From NCBI GenBank assembly GCA_002762705.1, contig PCVE01000040.1, positions 2,624-10,694 on the forward strand: a stretch of 8,071 nt of DNA, read 5' to 3'. The notes beneath the pieces are model-generated. The model was not told the DNA's origin. It worked only from the letters and a program-made list of their open reading frames with translations, and did not search any database. The first letter of the stretch is position 1, and every line of letters begins with the position of its first letter. This stretch comes from Candidatus Woesearchaeota archaeon CG11_big_fil_rev_8_21_14_0_20_43_8. GTDB taxonomy: Archaea; Nanobdellota; Nanobdellia; Woesearchaeales; CG08-08-20-14. The translations under genes and the position numbers were made by a program. Below are positions 5,495 through 8,071 of this stretch, one piece after another.

Positions 5495-6184
5495 ATGGGC
5501 AAAATTCTCACCACACAGGAGAAAGTCATAAAACATGGCTCAAAAGACATAGTGATACATGACTTTTTTGAGAAAAGAAAGTGCATCTTGCTGTTTGGCC
5601 CGCCATTTTCAGGAAAGCATAACATATTATCAAGATCGATAAAAGAATCACTTACTAAAAAAACAGCCATGTTGTTCATCATCACAGACCTATCACCAGA
5701 TGAACATTTCAAATTATTATTCAATAAGAACGGTAGTTCTGTCCGTTCCCAGATAAATTATATCGACTGTTATTCGAACCATACAGCAGACCCAGAAGAT
5801 GACAAGCAGCGCATACGGAGGGTCACAGGCCCAGCAGCGCTTAGTGAGATCAGCATCGCGATCTCTGAGAGGATAGATGCAATCAAAAATGAAGATTTCG
5901 ATTCATTAGTAATTGTTTTTGATTCTTTATCAACGATACTTTTATATGTCGCACTTCCTGACGTCACTCGCTTTCTCCAAGCGATATTACGAAAGATCAA
6001 AGACACAGCGACAAATATATTTTTCTTGATGGAAGAAGGCATGCATGACGAAAATTCAGATGTATCCATCAAACATCTTGTCGAACATATTATATTCACA
6101 AAAAAAACAGGAAATACCATCTATTTCAAGACATCTGGCAAAGACAATCAATGGACCAAACTATCTATTGACCAAGCACCTTAA
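5495..6184 (+). CDS. RAD55/KaiC-type RecA-fold ATPase with altered Walker A
   Basis: This 229-residue protein has the RecA/KaiC core. Walker A is ILLFGPPFSGKH (G35 to H42) and Walker B is SLVIVFDSLST (Asp143). It also has the family pattern INYIDCYS (88-94), then ALSEISIAISERID, and later FFLMEEGMHDE followed by IKHLVEHIIF. This arrangement matches the single-domain archaeal KaiC/RAD55 ATPases often found in signalling loci rather than the recombinase RadA: there is no DNA-binding N-terminal domain. The Walker A motif ends GK-His where Ser/Thr normally holds Mg, so ATP hydrolysis may be weak or lost. The ATG at 5495 was preferred to a TTG at 5486 because of the promoter spacing; an in-frame stop lies directly before the TTG. 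It is divergent from two receiver genes and convergent with the PHP gene 50 bases away. The partner and output are unknown. Confidence 0.8.
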   Translation: MGKILTTQEKVIKHGSKDIVIHDFFEKRKCILLFGPPFSGKHNILSRSIKESLTKKTAMLFIITDLSPDEHFKLLFNKNGSSVRSQINYIDCYSNHTADPEDDKQRIRRVTGPAALSEISIAISERIDAIKNEDFDSLVIVFDSLSTILLYVALPDVTRFLQAILRKIKDTATNIFFLMEEGMHDENSDVSIKHLVEHIIFTKKTGNTIYFKTSGKDNQWTKLSIDQAP

Positions 6185-6234
6185 TCTATCGATGATTAAT
6201 CAGACCATGTACTACACCAATCAAACGTATTTAT

Positions 6235-7053
6235 TTAGAAATCCAACCGCTCCAAGATCGGACCTGCAAGATTCTCTGAGTCTCTTATACAACCAAGTTC
6301 CACATCCCTATTCTTTCCATGATAATCTGATCCTAAAGAGACGAGAAGAGAGAACCGTTTAGCAAGATCAAGGAAAAAATAAGTCTGATCAGCAGATGAA
6401 GCGGGGTAATAGACTTCTATTCCATCGAATGCATACGATCTTAACATTTCATCGAAATCCGCAGGTGTCAGATTCTTATATAAACAAGGATGTGCGACAA
6501 CAGCTATCCCGCCGGAACCATGGATCACATCGATCACTTTTTTTATGCTAGAATGTATCCGTTCATGATAAGCTGGTCGTCCTTTGATAAGAAACTTCTG
6601 GAAGGCATCTTCACGATTTTTCACAAAACCCTTTCTTACAAGTGCTTCAGCAATATGTCCACGATTAATGCTGCAATGCGCAAGTGAACGGACAAATCCG
6701 ATGCAGATATCAATGCCGATCTTCCGTAGATTCTCAAGTATCTTTAAAGCCCTTTCAGTACGCGTCTTCTGCATCTGTTGAAGCAATCTTGATATCTCAC
6801 AAGAATCCGGATCGAATCCAAGACCCAGGATATGTAGGTCATCTCCCTTGAATTCAAGGCTGAATTCGATCCCAGGGATTATCCGAACATCCCTTTTTTT
6901 CCCTGCTTCAATCGCTCTTTTGATACCCTCGATTGTGTCATGATCAGTGATCGCAAGAGCAGTCACACCAAGACTCTTTGCTTTCATCACGATCTCTTCT
7001 GGAGTATCAGTGCCATCTGACATGATTGTATGAGTATGAAGATCGACCGCCAT
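6235..7053 (-). CDS. PHP-domain phosphoesterase (RNase AM / TrpH-like)
   Basis: This 272-residue protein carries the PHP metal-binding motifs in order: DLHTHT (His6, His8) with SDGT, ITDHD (36-39), GIEFS (Glu63), HILGLGF (His74), RGHIAEAL (131-138), VVAHPCLY (His188) and GSDYHG (Asp243, His245). The size and motif set match the TrpH/YciV family, whose studied bacterial members cut 3',5'-nucleoside bisphosphates and trim RNA 5' ends; that activity here is inferred. In the family the fourth motif is usually RPHIA; here Pro is Gly. There is an insert of about 90 residues between the fourth and third metal motifs as normal for the family, and no separate exonuclease domain. The ATG is 28 bases downstream of a strong TATA-like stretch and has no ribosome site, so the transcript appears leaderless and independent of the PIN gene 41 bases upstream. 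Confidence 0.88.
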   Translation of the reverse strand: MAVDLHTHTIMSDGTDTPEEIVMKAKSLGVTALAITDHDTIEGIKRAIEAGKKRDVRIIPGIEFSLEFKGDDLHILGLGFDPDSCEISRLLQQMQKTRTERALKILENLRKIGIDICIGFVRSLAHCSINRGHIAEALVRKGFVKNREDAFQKFLIKGRPAYHERIHSSIKKVIDVIHGSGGIAVVAHPCLYKNLTPADFDEMLRSYAFDGIEVYYPASSADQTYFFLDLAKRFSLLVSLGSDYHGKNRDVELGCIRDSENLAGPILERLDF

Positions 7054-7075
7054 ATAAAGATATAGAAAAAACCAG

Positions 7076-7087
7076 TATAAAAATATA
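7076..7087 (-). promoter_or_regulatory. TATA element for a leaderless PHP transcript
   Basis: TATAAAAATATA (minus strand TATATTTTTATA) centres 28 bases before the PHP ATG, so transcription would begin at or near the start codon. T-runs on the minus strand here (7066-7071 and the TTTTT inside the box) may also end transcription of the PIN gene. Confidence 0.5.
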
Positions 7088-7094
7088 CGCTCTT

Positions 7095-7799
7095 TTAGAA
7101 CCCTTCGATATGCAGAATCTTATCAATCTCGCGTTCGCTCACAGCGCAGCCATTGAGTTTCATGCCCCAAAGGACAGATTCAAGCAATGTCTTCTTTGGA
7201 TTGAGGACTAATTTGTCGTCTTTGTCGACCAGATAATGATTGAGCAACCCAAGCTCGAATGCGATGGTGACAAGTTCCACAGAACGGATGACCTCTATAC
7301 CACGCACCTGTTTCTGGAATTCAGCGAGATTCTTTTCATTCACCTGGATAGCGGTATGAAGTTTCTTCTCAAGATGTCTCTTTAGTTTTTCAGGAGTCTC
7401 GATAAGTGATCTGGTCGTCCTTTCATCGATGACTATGCATCCTGCGTTCAGGAAAAGAGCAGCTGCGATGACTTCGATCTCAGCATAGTGCACTAATTTT
7501 ATCCAATTTCCCCTGGCCTTGAAGATTGTATTGGCGATCTCAAGCAGATGATTGGTCTTCGCAAGTATCTGATCGTTATGTATCACCTGCAGGATATCAT
7601 CCGAGATGAGGCCCATGACCTGAAGAGCTTCAAATTTGAATTTTTTCCCGCAAATAGGCGTATCTACAAGCTCTTTCTTGACTGCTTTCGTGATATAGAA
7701 TGCCCCTTCAAAAGTCTTTCCAAGCGGCCCAAGCAACCAAAGCAGACTATTTGTTGTAAGGCTTATGACAGGTCCTGCATCAAATATTATCGATTTCAT
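7095..7799 (-). CDS. PIN-domain protein, probable toxin-like ribonuclease
   Basis: The 234-residue protein opens with a PIN fold: IIFDAGPVISL (Asp7), VKKELVDTP (Glu43/44 region), HYAEIEVIAAAL (acidic pair at about 106-108) and CIVIDERTTRSL (Asp124). These acidic residues hold the metal ions for RNA cleavage, and all appear present. It is longer than ordinary VapC toxins (about 130 residues). A further stretch of about 100 residues ends in LLESVLWGMKLNGCAVSE, resembling the tail of DUF3368-type PIN proteins (a loose likeness by eye). Its ATG overlaps the stop of the upstream helix-turn-helix gene in ATGA, so the pair is translationally coupled in the antitoxin-first order. A toxin-antitoxin role is the leading reading; a housekeeping RNA-processing nuclease is the alternative. 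Confidence 0.8.
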   Translation of the reverse strand: MKSIIFDAGPVISLTTNSLLWLLGPLGKTFEGAFYITKAVKKELVDTPICGKKFKFEALQVMGLISDDILQVIHNDQILAKTNHLLEIANTIFKARGNWIKLVHYAEIEVIAAALFLNAGCIVIDERTTRSLIETPEKLKRHLEKKLHTAIQVNEKNLAEFQKQVRGIEVIRSVELVTIAFELGLLNHYLVDKDDKLVLNPKKTLLESVLWGMKLNGCAVSEREIDKILHIEGF

Positions 7800-8071
7800 T
7801 TTTCTATCCCAAAAAGCTTTCTTGCGAAATTGAGTCGTTCTTTCTCATCTTCTTCTTCTGCATCGATAAGCGTTGTCTTACCGACATATCCCATCAGATC
7901 CCATTCTGAGACACCAAGGATCTCTGCTGCCCGTGCCATAGATATCCCATGTTCATATATTCGTGCGCCTTTTTTTATCTCAGAATATTCAATGACTTCT
8001 TCTATATATTTCCGAAAATTTTCATTGATCTCAGAGATTATCTTGAACAGATTCTTGATAGCATATTTATA
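7796..8071 (-). CDS. Helix-turn-helix protein, C-terminal part; probable antitoxin of the PIN gene
   Basis: The frame enters at the window edge and runs 91 codons to a TGA that overlaps the PIN start. The middle of the visible part, about residues 38-65, reads IYEHGISMARAAEILGVSEW followed by DLMGYVGK. This is the pattern Y-x-x-G-x-IS-x-x-x-AAE-x-x-G-VS-x-W-x-x of UPF0175-like helix-turn-helix antitoxins. The segment before it is helical and charged (NENFRKYIEEVIEYSEIKKG), and the tail is very acidic then basic (DAEEEDEKERLNFARKLF), which could be the part that binds the PIN protein. The N-terminus is missing, so full size and start are unknown. The 4-base overlap with the PIN gene is the main reason for calling it an antitoxin; it could also be a simple autoregulator of the pair. 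Confidence 0.7.
   Translation of the reverse strand, partial: YKYAIKNLFKIISEINENFRKYIEEVIEYSEIKKGARIYEHGISMARAAEILGVSEWDLMGYVGKTTLIDAEEEDEKERLNFARKLFGIEK

Noticed and set aside
5454..5558. 34-codon plus-strand frame (ATG at 5454) overlapping the start of the ATPase gene in another frame
   Set aside because: No ribosome site, no family resemblance, and its start overlaps the TATA element that serves the ATPase gene.
6181..6199. TTAATC/GATTAA inverted repeat at the ATPase stop codon
   Set aside because: Only six AT-rich pairs with a 7-base loop and no following T-tract; easily chance.

Overview
The window looks archaeal, probably from a small-genome, DPANN-like lineage. The archaeal reading rests on TATA-type promoter elements about 25-30 bases upstream of expected transcription starts, on genes that appear leaderless, on heavy use of ATA/AGA/GGA codons, and on a RAD55/KaiC-type RecA-fold ATPase beside receiver-only response regulators. 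The placement is inference: there is no rRNA or other marker gene here.

Layout from left to right. (1) On the minus strand at 1-949 are a divergent UbiA-fold membrane prenyltransferase and, 3 bases downstream of it, the 5' part of an unrecognised gene that leaves the window. (2) Divergent from these on the plus strand (1186-4099) is a tight two-gene isoprenoid operon: a polyprenyl/geranylgeranyl diphosphate synthase and a complete 1-deoxy-D-xylulose-5-phosphate synthase (DXS), separated by one base. DXS is the entry enzyme of the MEP pathway, which is uncommon in archaea. Together with UbiA the region could run from pyruvate + glyceraldehyde-3-P, through C5 units made elsewhere in the genome, to a long prenyl diphosphate and then to a prenylated lipid or quinone.

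(3) At 4083-4438 is a convergent gap. It holds the C-terminal end of a histidine kinase gene on the minus strand (its last 47 codons, with no intact upstream part) and a dense cluster of nested inverted repeats. The cluster includes a perfect 19-bp palindrome and can be drawn as a cloverleaf. (4) At 4439-5206 are two tandem CheY-like receiver proteins on the minus strand, for which the lost kinase was probably the partner. Divergent from them at 5495-6184 is a RAD55/KaiC-like ATPase whose Walker A motif ends in His instead of Ser/Thr. This stretch looks like an eroding signalling island.

(5) At 6235-8071 on the minus strand are a PHP-family phosphoesterase with its own leaderless promoter, and a PIN-domain protein overlapping by 4 bases an upstream helix-turn-helix protein cut by the window edge. 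That pair has the layout of a toxin-antitoxin module. No tRNA, rRNA, CRISPR array or transposase was found.
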